This document shows positions 44,292-56,452 of a DNA stretch of 64,000 bases, in pieces. How positions within the stretch are numbered: the stretch's first letter is position 1; each line of letters starts with the position of its first letter. The notes under the pieces were generated by a model. The model was not told the DNA's origin. It searched no databases and saw nothing but the letters and a program-made list of their open reading frames with translations. The position numbers were made by a program, and so were the translations under genes. The stretch is from Nicotiana tabacum (Eukaryota; Streptophyta; Magnoliopsida; Solanales; Solanaceae), in NCBI RefSeq assembly GCF_000715075.1, contig NC_134102.1, forward strand, positions 49,671,348-49,735,347, given 5' to 3'.

Positions 44292-45901
44292 ATGTCGAAC
44301 TCTCAATCTGCTCATTTGAATGTTAACGCTGAGTCTGGCCACCATGGCGAGAACAACAATGTAGTTCCCAACAACGAGATGCCTCCTGTTGACCCCAATA
44401 GAGTTCCAGTTGCGGACCTGATCAATGCTGACTCACATGTGGCTATCGACGCAAACTTGCCTACCGACCCCGAAAAAAACGTTCGCAGGAGAGCCCGATC
44501 GAAGCCCGGAGTACAAACGTTGGTGAAGGTGATGGGATCAATTTACGGGTGATCTTCGAAATATTACTGGCTCAACAGGCAGCAATAGCCCAGTTGTAGA
44601 ACCAAAGTCGCGCCCCTAGCAGAGTTGAGCTCGAACCATCTCGGGAAAACACTCGTAGAAATGAACCAGCCACAGAAAGGCCCGGTGAAGTTGAATCCAG
44701 GACCAACCCCGAGATAATAAAGATGCTCGAGGAATTGACAAAGCGGGTGGAATCAGGAGAAAAGAAAATCAAAGCCAACGACAAAAAAGTGGAGACCTAT
44801 AACTCCAGGGTTGATCAAATCTTAGGAGCGCCCCCGATATTGAAAGGTCTGGATTCCAAGAAATTTTTTCAAAAACCTTTTCCTCCGAGCGCATCTCCGA
44901 AACCGATCCCAAAGAAGTTTCGTATGCCCGAAATTCCAAAGTATAATGGGACCACGGATCCAAATGAACACATGACCTCCTACACGGGTGCCATCAAGGG
45001 GAATGACTTAGAAGATGACGAAATCGAGTCGGTTCTGCTGAAAAAGTTCGGAGAAACCCTGTCTAAAGTTGCAATGATATGGTATCATAACCTGCCCCCT
45101 AATTCCATTGATTCGTTTGCTATGCTTGCAGATGCCTTCGTAAAAGCTCATGTCGGGGTCATCAAAGTCGAGACCAGAAAATCGGACCTCTTTAAAGTGA
45201 AAAAAAGAGATAACAGAATGCTCAGGGAATTCGTATCGAGGTTTCAAATGGAAAGGATGGACCTGCCCCGGGTTGCGGACGATTGGGCCATTCAAGCATT
45301 CACTTAAGGACCCAACCCCCAAAGCTCCTTGGCTTCACAATAGCTGAAACAGAATTTGATAGAGTACCCGGCGGTAACTTGGGCTGATGTCCATAACAGG
45401 TACCAATCGAAAATTAGAGTCGAGGATGATCAGCTTTGGGCCCCCTCTGGGTCTGTGTATCCCATCAGAACTAATGATAGGTCTAGAAGAGTCGCCGATA
45501 ATGAACTAAGACCAAGCAGAGATCAATATCAACTGTATATCAGAGATCGAAGAGGCAGTGGATCCAGACGTAACCCTGTGAGGAATGAAAAAAGAAGCGA
45601 TCGAGGTCATAATAGTCGGGGACTCATGAGCAAAAATGGTTTCGATAGGCCAATCGGGGCTAGGGAGGCACCGAGGTTATTGGAATACAACTTCAGTGTC
45701 GATGCTGCCGACATCGTGTCAGCCATCGGACGCATCAAAGATACCAAGTGGCCTTGGCCATTGCAGTGCGATCCTGCCCAAAGAGACTCCAACCTGATGT
45801 GGAAGTATCATGGCACTCACGGCCACATGACCGAAGACTGCCGACAGCTAAGGAAGAAGTGGACTGATTATTCAATATCGGACACCTCCGGAAATATCTG
45901 A
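44292..45901 (+). pseudogene. gag: Tat-type gag, three broken segments
   Basis: ATG at 44292 (MSNSQSAHLNVNAESGHH), about 110 bp after the primer site. The first 86 codons end in a frame break. The second segment (44723-45307) begins in a Lys/Glu-rich helix, then the gag core: KFRMPEIPKYNGTTDPNEHM, KVAMIWYHNLPPNSIDSF, REFVSRFQMERMDLP, ending at TAA where a codon for an acidic residue is expected. The third segment (45356-45901) contains NRYQSKIRVEDDQ, a basic Arg/Ser/Asp stretch and the knuckle-like YHGTHGHMTEDCRQL. The protein would package element RNA. Confidence 0.88.
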
Positions 45902-46117
45902 GTGATTTAGGCAAAAACCACTTCAGGAATAGGGACTCCAACAAATAGACCGAGCAATAAGAACCTCAACATGTCATCAACATGAACATCGGTAGAGTCG
46001 ACATCCCCCGGGGGCCAATGCTGAAGCGTAATAAGTGTCCATCATAAGGGAAAACGAACACGAGATTACATACCAGATGGGACCATCTCTTTCAATGATG
46101 AAGATGCTAAAGGCATT

Positions 46118-46609
46118 GTGCAACCGCATAACGATGCACTGGTAATTTCTGTACTCATAAAGAAATCTCGAGTTAAGCGTGTATTGATTGATACAGGTAG
46201 CTCGGCCAATATCATCAGATCAAGGGTCGTAAAGCAGCTGGGTCTACAAAACCAAATAGTGCCTGCAGTCCGGGTCTTAAACGGATTCAATATGGTATAT
46301 GAAACTACTAAAGGGGAGATAACCCTGCCAGTGAACACTGTCGGAACCATTCAGGAAATGAAGTTCTACATCATCAAAGGGAATATGAGGTATAACGCTC
46401 TATTCGGAATGCCGTGGATTCACAACATGAGGGTAATACCCTCGACACTACACCAGGTGTTGAAGTTCCCCACACCGGGAGGGAGCAAGACAGTTTATGG
46501 AGAACAGCCGGCCGCAAAAGAAATGTTCGAAGTCGATGAGGTGATCCCTATGTCCGTGCTCTCGACATCAATGATCCCGGGGTCGGTTAGGAAGGAAGAA
46601 ACTAAATAG
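46118..46609 (+). pseudogene. pol: Tat-type aspartic protease
   Basis: 163 open codons: HNDALVISVLIKKSRVKRVLIDTGSSANIIRSRVVKQLGL, with the catalytic D-T-G-S, and FNMVYETTKGEITLPV and NALFGMPWIHNMRVIPSTLHQ for the second half of the fold. It ends at TAG after REETK-like residues. It would process the Gag-Pol precursor. Confidence 0.9.
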
Positions 46610-46959
46610 CAATCACCGACACCATCCCCGACTGAATAGGAGAAGAAAGAGGCTGGCGAGGATGATGATTATGGAGTTCCTAGGTCATTCATCGCCCCTG
46701 ACGATTCTGATGCCACCAAGTCAATGGTCGAGGAGCTAGATCAAGTCATATTGATCAAATATTTGCCTGATCAGAAGGTATACCTAGGCATGGGGTTGAC
46801 TCTTGAACTCAGGAAAAAAATCATTAAATTACTTATAGCTAATGTGGATTGTTTTGATTAGTCCCATCTAGATATGACAGGGATCTCACTAGAAGTTACC
46901 ACTCATAAGCTAAGCTTGGACCCAAAGTTCTACCCGGTTAAACATAAAAGGAGGCCTCA
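46610..46959 (+). pseudogene. pol: RT N-terminal part, cut by an insertion
   Basis: It encodes the connection to RT: SFIAPDDSDATKSMVEELDQVIL, YLGMGLTLELRKKIIKLL, a stop replacing Gln or Trp at about 46858, DMTGISLEVTTHKLSLDPKFYPVKHKRRPH. The frame stops at the insertion (CCTCA, 46955-46959) and resumes at 50613 with HSEVKHAFIKDEV. Confidence 0.85.
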
Positions 46960-48326
46960 TGTCACCCCCCGACTTCGGGGAGCGTGACTGACGCTCAATA
47001 GAGTTACCCCAGTTGAGCAAGGCTGCACAGTGCCGTCTACCCAACTCGCCCATGAATAAAGAGAAGAATACATTTCATTAATCAGACAGTAAGAGGTCAT
47101 GTGAATAACACCAGTTCATTTCCATTAGTTACGTCATTAACAAGTCTCAAAAACAGTACATTGTACAATCATAGTTAAAGTGGAACATATGATACGATTA
47201 CATCATTTTTAGTTTATCTTTCCCAAAAATAGATACAACCCACACTATGTCTACGGAGCCTCTAACATGGATAAAAGAGTGCTACGACAGTGCCGGCAAC
47301 AAGGCCTTGGCTATACCTCAAAACATTATGTACAAAGGATAAAAGATACAGGACCCGGAAATAAAGTGGGGCTCACCAAGTCAATTGAGGAGAGGGTGTG
47401 CTTCTATCACTGATCAATACCACCTGCTATGGAACTACCTGCATCCATTAAAGATGCAGCATTCCGGCAAAAGGGACGTTAGTACATATGGAATAGTACT
47501 AGTATGTAAAACTAAACACCCTCTCAATAGAACGAGCAACAGTAAACGGAGAATAAAACATGAAATCAATAAGAGACTCAAACAATATCAAGGTGTCAAG
47601 TTAGGGGAAAGGTAAATTTCAAGTAAGTTTCAGTAATTTAATTTGGGAGATCTTTAGCACCGATACACCACCGTGTTTTAGCACGGAGTCTGATCTCAGC
47701 CCGACCGACTAAGCCGTCTTACCCCGAGTCATACACTCACAAAACCACCATGTGCGCGGCATGGAGTCCGATCTCAGCCTGATCAGCTAAGCTGTCTCAC
47801 CACAATGCTGTGTGGGTCTACATCACATCACATCTCGCTAGCAATAATCTCATCCCATTTAAGGGGAAACATCTCAACACACCAATCTCATCCCATGTAA
47901 GGGGAAACAGTCTCATCACATTAACGTGGGGATTTACCCCTCAATCACTCCTACACCGACACGTATAGTTTCGGGGTTAGGTTGTTTCGACCTACCCTTC
48001 CTCGGTGGCTAAACGATACTCCCAAGGCATTTATTATTAAAAAGGATTTACCACTCATTTCATATTCTTTTACATGTCATTCATTTTATTGGCACCATTG
48101 GCCATAACGCAATATCATTCTTGGCACGTTGGCTGTACTTCATAATTCATGCTCACTATTTCACTTTCAAACATTATCACGGATTGTCAACAACAAACAT
48201 TTCTATTCAAGACTCTAAGCACATATCTGAGCAATTTAGGGTCTTAGGCACATGTGATTTCTTACACAATTTGATATGATCACTTTCATTTGGGCTTGAC
48301 TTGAAGTTACAACATTTTAATACAGA

Positions 48327-48329
<3 letters not shown>

Positions 48330-48423
<94 letters not shown>
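48330..48423. repeat. (TA)n(CA)n compound microsatellite
   Basis: About 34 TA units running directly into about 13 CA units, inside the LTR-like insertion. Confidence 0.97.
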
Positions 48424-49084
48424 TCGACAACAAGTTTATTCAGAAAGGTCAATTCATAATGGACAACTCGGGACTTACAAGAACATCATGGGAATTCAAT
48501 TCTAAGAGAGAAGTTTAGCGAACATACCTCGCCTCGAGCTTTTTAAATTATTACAATGTTCCGGAAATCTTAGCCACTTCGATCTATTTAGAGATATAGA
48601 AAAATTGAATACAAATTAGGAAGGAGTTCATAGTTCCAACTCACTTGAGAATTTTATCAAACACTAGGCGTGCATTAAGGTTTCAATGTCCTCCTATGGT
48701 GGATTCTTTCATCCCACTACCCAAATTTATCCAAATGAGCTCAACAATATTCCCACTACCCTTGATGGTACATGCATGCATAATGAACAACTCCCATCCC
48801 CAAGAATTGCCTTACTCATTACCTATTTCCAATTAAATCCCGGAATTGAGGGCTAAGGAGTAGAATCTTACCTCTAGGATGAAGACCTAGTGAGTTCTTC
48901 TTGTAAATTCTTCAACTTTGAGCAAGAATTGATGAATGATAAGCTTAGGAACTTCCCCTCTCACTCTATGGCACTCCCTATCTCTAGAAATATAAGTTTT
49001 AACTTTTTAAAATGATCCCTAAGACTGTTTTATAAGAATGGGGTCGAGTTTAAAAATTAAAACAAATGAAGCCCCGATAAAGAT

Positions 49085-49405
49085 CTACGGTCGCATATGT
49101 GACAGAACGCTTCTGCGGTCCGTAAAATGGGCCGCATAATGGTCCTCCAGAACTGGACATTTCTGCCTCACTCTGCAACCGGTCTGCGGTCCGCAGACCT
49201 AATTTGTGATCGCATAATGCGCCGCAGAACTTCTTACCAGAAATATTTTTGTTGGGTCTGCGATGGGTTATGCGGCCCGCAAAATGATTATGCGGCTGCA
49301 TAATGGACCGCATAATGGTCCAAACATGTGCCCAGATTTCTGCCTCAGTCTGCGGCAGATCTGGAGTACGCAGATCAGTTCTGCGACTGCAGATTGGGCT
49401 GCAAA
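49085..49405. repeat. Array of CATTATGCGGTCCGCA palindromes
   Basis: About ten imperfect inverted repeats built from TGCGGNCCGCA and CCGCATAATG, the same motif type as 3085-3355. It lies just upstream of the promoter region in sense (minus). Confidence 0.8.
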
Positions 49406-50612
49406 AATGCCCTGCACTTCCAAAATACTTTCTTCAACTTCCCAACGCACTGTTCAACCCAAAAAGTCCGAACCACGGCGAGCTTTTAGTCAAAACATAA
49501 GCCTATTTCGGCACCACAAAACCCCGGGTTTTAGGTAAAATTTTACATACAGAATCGCAACTCAATTCAAGCATAAGTAAAGTAATGAACTTCCAACTTT
49601 CAAAACGCATGCCGAACCACATCAAATCAACTCGGAATGACCTCAAATTTTGTATGCAAGTCCCAAATGACATAACAGACCTATACCAACTCCCGTAACC
49701 ACAATCTAGACCTGATCTCAACAATTTCAACCCTCGGTCAAACCTAACAACCTTTCAGACCTTCAACTTTTGTCAATTCAAGTCAAAACAACCTACAAAC
49801 CTCCAAATCCAAATTCGAATATACACCTAAGTCCAAAATCACCATACAAAGCTATTGGAACCATCAAAACACCGTTTAGAGTCGTCTACACAAAAGTCAA
49901 TTTTCGGTCAACTCTTACAACCTAAGCCTCCAATCAAGGGACTAAGTGTCCTAAATCAATCAAAAACTCCCCCGAAAACACATCAATCACCCCGGCAAGT
50001 CACGTAACCACAAATGCACATATGTAATGCATCAAATAGGGGAAATGGGGCTAGAATACTCAAAACGACCGGCCGGATCATTATATAAATTCCATAATGC
50101 CTCTCTAAGTTCTAATGTTTGAGTTGCTGAAACTTTTTGTGTCTTTATCGATAAAATTAGTATCCATGCTCTTATATATTAAATAGCTGTAATTTTAAAT
50201 TTCACAACAAGTTATTTACACAAAATAATATGATGGTTAATTACTTTTTATTTTATTTTATTAAGTTCCAGTGATAAATGTTTGCATAAGCCTTTCTTTA
50301 ATGTTTCTGGATTAAAAAATAATAATCAAATGTAAGATAGCAAGATGAATCACGAGCTAATTTAAGACTCGTTGGAATAAGTACTAATGATAAAAATATA
50401 TAAATAAATGTCTCGGATCTAAAAGATATAAAATAATTGAAATACTCTGAATACGCTAGAAAAACTTTAGACGCACTTTAAATATTAGCCCACGTGTTCA
50501 TACCCGAACCTTGGATTGATATGCTTAAATAATAGCCCATGTGTTCAACATATAAGCCTACTTTGACACCACGAAACTCCGGGTTGTAGGTAAAATTTTA
50601 CGAGGTCTTACA

Positions 50613-51384
50613 CCTCATTCCGAAGTCAAGCATGCGTTCATCAAAGACGAGGTATCCAAACTCCTTAAAATAGGTTCCATTTGGGAAGTTAAGTACCCGG
50701 ATTGGTTGGCTAACGTAGTAGTAGTGCCTAAAAATGGAAATAAATTAAGAATGTGCATAGAGTTACAAAGACTTGAACAAGGCGTGCCCCAAGGATTCTT
50801 TTCCTTTGCCTAATATTGATCGCATGATCGACGCAATGGTTGGGCACGAGATACTCAGCTTTCTCGACGCCTATTTCGGGTACAACCAAATCCGGATGGA
50901 CCCGGGCGATAAAAAAAACTTCATTCATCACTAAATTCGGCACCTATTGTTATAATGTAATGCCATTCGGACTAAAAAATATCGGTGCCACTTATCAACA
51001 CCTAGTAAACTGAATGTTCGAAAAACAAATAGGAAAATCAATGGAGGTTTACATTGACGACATGTTAGTTAAGTCCCTGCAAGCAAAGGACCATTTGGAA
51101 CATTTGCAGGAAACCTTCAACATACTGAAGAAATATAATATGAAGCTGAATCTGGAGAAATGCGCATTCGGGGTCTGGTCCGGGAAGTTCCTTGGATTCA
51201 TGGTGTCGAACAAGGGGATCGAGATCAATCTAGACAAAATTAAAGCTATAAAAGACATCACCGTGGTGGACAATGTGAAGGCCGTTCAGAGGCTAACCGG
51301 GCGCATTGCCACCCTGGGTTGGTTCATATCAAGGTCCTCTGATAAGAGCCATCAGTTCTTCTAATTATTGAAGAAGAAGAATAA
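50613..51384 (+). pseudogene. pol: Tat-type reverse transcriptase (continuation)
   Basis: It resumes the RT cut at 46959: KHAFIKDEVSKLLKIGSIWEVKYPDWLANVVVVPK. Frameshifts near 50760 and 50920 break it. Between them one reads FPLPNIDRMIDAMVGHEILSFLDAYFGYNQIRMDPGDKK and VMPFGLKN. A stop follows at LVN-stop-MFEKQIGK, then the active site EVYIDDMLVKS and LEKCAFGVWSGKFLGFMVS. Catalytic Asp pair intact. Confidence 0.9.
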
Positions 51385-51882
51385 CTTTTCGTGGACCCCG
51401 GAGTGCCAATAAACTTTGGAAGAACTCAAACGGTACCTTTCGAGTCCACCCTTGCTTCATGCTCCAAAGGCAGATAAGCAACTGTACCTATACTTAGTGG
51501 TATCTGAGATAGCGGTAAGTGGAGTCTTAGTCCGGGAGGAAGAAGGTACGTAATTTCCTGTCTATTATGTTAGCAGGACTCTAGACGAGGCCGAAACAAG
51601 GTACCCTCACCTAGAGAAGTTGGCACTCGCTTTGCTCAGCGCCTCCAGAAAGTTAAAGCCATATTTTCAATGCCATCCCATATGTGTCATAACTTCTTAC
51701 CCACTGAGGAACATAATTCACAAACCCGAGCTCTCGGGACGATTGGCCAAATGGGCTATAGAAATTAGCGGATATGATATCGAATATCGACCTCAAACCA
51801 CCATCAAATCTCAAATTTTGGCAGACTTTGTGGCCTACTTCACACCAGCATTAATACCCGAGTCAAAAGGGAATTGTTGTTA
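51385..51882 (+). pseudogene. pol: First RNase H domain (gypsy type)
   Basis: FSWTPECQ-stop-TLEELKRYL, KQLYLYLVVSEIAVSGVLVREE, YYVSRTLDEAETRYPHLEKLALAL, then GRLAKWAIEISGYDIEYRPQ. The catalytic Asp of the first strand is not obvious (LYLVVSE where many have D), consistent with the degenerate tether-like state of the first RNase H in dual-RNase H elements. It ends ILADFVAYF and PALIPESKGNCC-stop. Confidence 0.82.
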
Positions 51883-51892
51883 ACCTCGGGGA

Positions 51893-52554
51893 ATTTAACA
51901 GGAATTAAGACCCTCTTTACAGACGGTGCCTCGAACGCAAAGGGGTCCGAACTCGGCATCATATTTAAGCCACCTACGGGTAACGTAATTAGGTAATCTA
52001 TTAGAATTGAGAAATTGACTAACAATGAGGTCGAGTATGTGGCCATGATTGCAGGTCTCGAATTGGCTAAAAGCCTGGGGGCCGAAGTGGTCGAAGCTAA
52101 GTGCGATTCCCTCCTTGTGGTAAATCAAGTCAATGATACATTCGAAGTGAAAGAGGAACGAATGCTAAGATACTTGGATAAATTATAGGTAACACTGCAT
52201 CGATACAAGGAATGGACCCTACAACATGTGCCCTGGGATCAAAATAGCGAATCCGATGCTCTGGCTAACTTGGGGTCATCGGCCGATGATGATGAATTCA
52301 GCTCAGGAACAGTCGTACAACTCATGAAATCAGTAGTGGAGGAAGGCCATGCCGAAATAAACTCAACAAGCTTAACTTGGGACTGGACAAACAAGTATAT
52401 AGATTACCTGAAGACCGGGAAGCTGCCCTCGAATCCTAATGAATCGAGAGCTCTTCGCACGAAGGCGGCCAGGTTTAACCTCTCCGAAGGTATTCTATTC
52501 AGAAGAACGTTCGATGGCCCACTTGCCATTTGCTTGGGGTCAGGGGACACCAAA
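51893..52554 (+). pseudogene. pol: Second, archaeal-type RNase H domain and linker
   Basis: LFTDGASNAKGSELGIIF, a stop at NVIR-stop-SIRIE, LTNNEVEYVAMIAGLELAKSLGAEVVEAKCDSLLVVNQVN, RYKEWTLQHVPWDQNSESDALANLGS. The D, E, D and D expected of the active site are all visible. An additional RNase H after the first is known from Tat elements (an acquired plant-like aRNH domain). The linker to integrase (SRALRTKAARFNLSEGILFRR) follows. Confidence 0.88.
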
Positions 52555-53614
52555 TAAGTTTTGAGGAAAGTTCACAAAGGTACCTGCGGAAACCATATGA
52601 GAGCAGAATCTTTGGTTCGTAAGATAATCAGAGCCGGCTATTACTGGATTGACATGGAAAAAGATGCAAAGGAATTTGTACGGAGATGTGACGACTGTCA
52701 TAGGCATGCACCAATGATCCATCAACCCGGGGAGTTACTATATTCGGTCCTTTCGCCTTGGCCGTTCATAAAATGGGGAATGGACATTGTCGGTCCCTTG
52801 CCATGGGCACCCGATAAGGCTCAATTTATACTATTTATGACTGACTATTTCTCTAAGTGGGTCGAAGCTCAAGCATTCGAGAAGGTCCGGGAAAAAGAAG
52901 TCATCGACTTCATCTGAGACCACATAATATGCCGGTTTGGTATACCAGCCGAGATAGTGTGTGATAACGGGAAGCAGTTCATCGGCAGCAAGGTAAATAA
53001 ATTTTTCGAGGACCATAAGATCAAAAAGATCTTGTCAACACCCTATCACCCTAGTGGAAACGGACAAGCAGAATCTACGAACAAGACCATACTTCAAAAC
53101 CTTAAAAAAAGGTTGACCGATGCCAAAGGAAAATGGAAGGAAAGTTTGCCCGAAGTCTTGTGGGCATACCGTACGACCTCAAAATCTAGTACCGGGGCCA
53201 CTCCGTTTTCATTTGTCTATGGTGCCGAAGCACTAATACCGGCTGAGGTGGGAGAACCGAGCCTCAGGTTTCGATATGCAACCTAAGAATCAAACGGTGA
53301 GGCCATGAGCACGAGCCTGGAATTATTGGATGAGAGGCGCGAGGCTGCCCTAGTCCGGTTGGCCGCCCAGAAACAGCGGATAGAAAGATATTACAACCGA
53401 AGAGCCAACCTCCGACACTTCAATGTCTGGGACTTGGTGTTAAGAAAAGTAACACTGAACACCCGGAACCTGAACGAAGGGAAGCTGGGACCAAAATTGG
53501 GAAGGACCATATAGAGTCATCGGTATTACCAGTAAGGGTTCATATAAACTCAAAGTAGGAAATGGTGCACAACTACCAAACAACTAGAACGTGACCCACT
53601 TAAAATGGTACTAA
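52555..53614 (+). pseudogene. pol: Tat-type integrase
   Basis: The zinc domain has H at KVHKGTCGNH and C at RRCDDCHRH, complete HHCC. Core: WGMDIVGPLPWAPDKAQFILFMTDYFSKW (first D), a TGA at IDFI-stop-DHIICRF, VCDNGKQFIGSKVNKFF (second D), PYHPSGNGQAESTNKTI (E). The C-terminal part contains LWAYRTTSKSSTGATPFSFVYGAEALIP, a TAA at RYAT-stop-ESNG, and after a frame break GPYRVIGITSKGSYKL. The end is HLKWY-TAA. No chromodomain follows, as expected for Tat. Confidence 0.9.
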
Positions 53615-54687
53615 TATTAAGGTACGAGCTCATTCACTTTTTTTAATATTACGAATTGGCCTAACACTTGCAGGCAACAACCAAAGAAGAATGTAGCTGT
53701 TAGGTCTGAAAGCACGCGTTGCACTCTTTTTCCCTTGAACCGGTTTTGTCCCAAATGGATTTTTCGGCAAGGTTTTTAACGAGGAAACAGTAAATCGTGC
53801 TAACTTAGAGTCGAAGACAAGTGTTAAATCGGAGTCAATGGTCGCATAAACAGTATCCGAGCTCTATCAAAGATCGACCTCGAATACTGAGGGCCATCAC
53901 CCTCGGGTCAAGATTTTTAGCAAGGAAGGAAAATTTATACTTGACTAGTCTAGGCTCGGTAGTTAGGATTTATTGTAAGGACCAAACGGTCAAGTGAATT
54001 GTGCCCGCTAGGCCACCTCAGCCATAATACGAGCTTTTACACGCTTACAATCTTGTATGTTATGTACAGAAATGAAAGAAAGTTTCTACCTTGCTAGGAA
54101 ACATTTTTTGCTTCTTAAAAGTATCGAGCCTGAAGCTATTCCTACCCGGGAACTATCGAGCCCAAGGGACACCCTTATCCGAGCCCAAAGGGCTACCCCC
54201 ACTCGGGGACTGATGCCCGAGATAAGTTCGGGCTGCTCGGGTTATCGAAACCTAGAGACACAAAACCTACTAGGCAGTTCCTTAACCTAAAAGGCTACGA
54301 CCACCCTAAAAATGGTTCGGAGACGTCCAAAGCCCGTAATCAAAACATAAGGCCTTCAACAAAATTTTAAACCTGTTCAAAGGTTACCCTCGGCAAATAT
54401 ATAGTCTAAAAACATTTAAGCAAGCATCTTGATGAAATTTTTAGTTACTCCGAGCAAAAATTGCATCGAGGATAGGTCTTGTTCGGACCTCCGAAAAATG
54501 ACTTATTACTACGTTTGATTCTATGTTAAGGTATTAGAAATGTTTGTAATTGTATAAAGATGCTGCAGATAATAGACTTGAAAATTGCCAAAAGGGAAAA
54601 ACTTTATATATTCCGGAATATCTTTACAAAGGCCAATAAAAACCGCCTCAACAAAATATATGTACAAGATACAAAAATAAATAAATC
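53615..54687 (+). other. 3' region of the Tat element, no coding recognised
   Basis: About 1.07 kb between the integrase stop and the end of the antisense gene. It has several GAGC/TCGAG-rich stretches but no convincing ORF on either strand. Confidence 0.6.
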
Positions 54688-55243
54688 CTAAGGCATCTCT
54701 GCCTGGTCTTCACCGGAACCCGACTCGCCACCAGAACCATCGGGACCTTCGGATTCTTCAGAGCCCTCGGAGCCCTCTTCACCTCGAGGTTCAGCTAGCC
54801 TCTTGGCCTCGACCTCGAGTCTTTTTGCCTCTTCGATCTCAGTAGATAGGTCGAAGCCTTGCATGTATTTCTTCGAGGGTCTCCTTTCGGGAAAGCCGCC
54901 ACACATAATCAGCAGTAGTCTTCAGGCAGGCTTCGGCTGCTTCAACATCGGCCTTATATTGGGCCACCATCTCGTTAGCATCAGCCGAGGTTGCTTCCAA
55001 CTAGGACCTCGTTGTTTTGAGCTCCTTGCCAAGGGCATCCTGTTCAGCGATGGCCGAGCCCAGTCGTGCTTGGAGGTCCTCATTTTGCTGAGCCCATGTA
55101 TCGGCCTTCTCTTTCGTCACCTGAAGCTGAACTTCCACCGAAGACAGTTTGGCCTGGGTGGTCTCCTTCTCCGAGGCCAGCAAGTCCATCTTATTTTTCC
55201 ACCCGTCTGCCATCACTTGGATCTCATCCATCTCCTTGCGGAG

Positions 55244-55540
55244 TTAGTCGATCTTCTGCTGGACCTGCGAAGTATTGTTCTTAGCCTCTGCGGCCGGACC
55301 TTCGTTTCTAACTTCGAAAACCTTTTCCTTTTCCACCAAGTTGACATGCTCCTGCCTTAAGGCCGATGCCTCTTTTTGAGCTGTATCCAGCTCGGCCTGG
55401 ATGTTCTTGGCGACCCCCTCTTGCTGCTCGCTAAGAAGCTTGTACATGTCCCTTTGTTGGTCAAGCTCCTTGATCTCGAGCTCGAGTTGATTGACCTCAA
55501 CCCGGTACTGAAGGAATCTCTCGTGGTGAAGTACCGAGGC
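55244..55540 (-). pseudogene. Antisense gene exon 4, coiled-coil part
   Basis: It starts after the acceptor TTTATGCAG (55541-55550). Codons read ASVLHHERFLQYRVEVNQLELE, QQRDMYKLLSEQQEGVAKN, ALRQEHVNLVEKEKVFE, a strong heptad pattern. A TAA at 55244 separates it from LRKEMDEIQVMADGWKNK, which continues the coil to about 55001. Confidence 0.75.
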
Positions 55541-55884
55541 CTGCATAAAGGCAAAGAAAACATGAGAAATGTCAAACACAGATAGCTATAGATAGATGGA
55601 AGGGAACGATGCCTCACCCGGTTTAACGCCTATTGCGCCCCATTGAAAAGGCATGGCACGTTCACCGCATTTATTTTTTCCTGGTCCTCCTCGGTCACCA
55701 GGCATCAGAGGTAGCTAGCTACCCCCACAGGAGCGGACGAAACCCGGGCATCCTCCGGGACGGTCAGTATAATCGATCTCTTGCGACCAGGGTCCACACT
55801 TGGAGCGAGGAACTGATTGACCAATTTTCGGCTCGAGTTCGACCCGCCGGCTTTCGAGAAAGTGTCTTTATTCGAAATTTCCAG

Positions 55885-56452
55885 TCACCCAGACCGGAGA
55901 AGTCTTCCAAAGTGGATGAGTCCACTCCATCGAAAGAAGGAGTGAAGGATATCTTCCACACCCTGGCCTCCCTCGTTGGATTTCTCCTTTCTCGCTTGGG
56001 CCTCCTCGAGCATAGACTCAGTATAGGAGGGCGTCCCCGAGATCTCAATTACGCCGGGCGCTTCCTTTGGAGCAAAATTGACATCTTGGGAAGTTTCACC
56101 CCGGGTATCCACGTCGGTCTTTTGAGTTTGAGGGGGGTCGATATTGCGAGTCTCCTCCTCGGATGCATCCCAGTCACCGGGATAGGTCATCCCATGGGTT
56201 ACAAAAATAGATTCATCCTCCGGCTCGTCCCTAATCCGGAGGAGGGAGTCGGAGTCTGGCACCCGGGAACTGGGGCCCTTCCTGGGCTTGCGGAGCACCC
56301 GCTTCTTTAGTTTCTTCACCTCGGAGCCCGGGGAGCCCGAGGGTTTTCTCTTCATCTTCTTTTTTCCCTCCGTGACAGCAACGGAGGGATCAACGAACGG
56401 GGGAACATTTCATCCCCTTCCGAAGGCCTAAGTTCGGTGGTCTTAAGTAAAC
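55885..56452 (-). pseudogene. Antisense gene exon 3, charged low-complexity part
   Basis: It follows the acceptor TTATTGCAG at 56453. It reads LLKTTELRPSEGDEMFPRSL, changes frame near 56355, then MKRKPSGSPGSEVKKLKKRVLRK (a possible basic nuclear signal), DEPEDESIFVTHG and a Ser/Pro/Glu-rich stretch. It would place the protein in the nucleus if functional (inference). Confidence 0.65.

Larger units (their letters stand above)
46960..50612 (-). mobile_element. LTR-like insertion inside RT (solo LTR, rearranged), 3.65 kb
   Basis: TGTCACCCCCC at 46960 to GGTCTTACA at 50612, flanked by a perfect CCTCA duplication (46955-46959 and 50613-50617). In reverse it resembles the solo LTR 2901-5467: the stretch CACTATGTCTACGGAGCCTC, a palindrome array, TATA region and a TGTAAGACCTCG head. 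Near its sense start a 48 bp block occurs twice (49499-49546 and 50554-50601) about 1 kb apart. The DNA between holds an LTR-like tail (GACCGGCCGGATCATTATA near 50085) and AT-rich DNA. It is therefore a solo LTR carrying an internal duplication or insertion. No coding. Confidence 0.8.

Noticed and set aside
47385..47615. 76-codon frame in the LTR-like insertion
   Set aside because: Lies in LTR sequence shared with 61426-62182 and the reverse of 4950-5167, where the frame is not kept.
54803..55360. 185-codon plus-strand frame
   Set aside because: Shadow of the antisense coiled-coil exon; the minus strand has splice borders and heptads.
55633..56310. 225-codon plus-strand frame
   Set aside because: Opposite strand of antisense exon 3; composition and codon pattern fit the minus strand.
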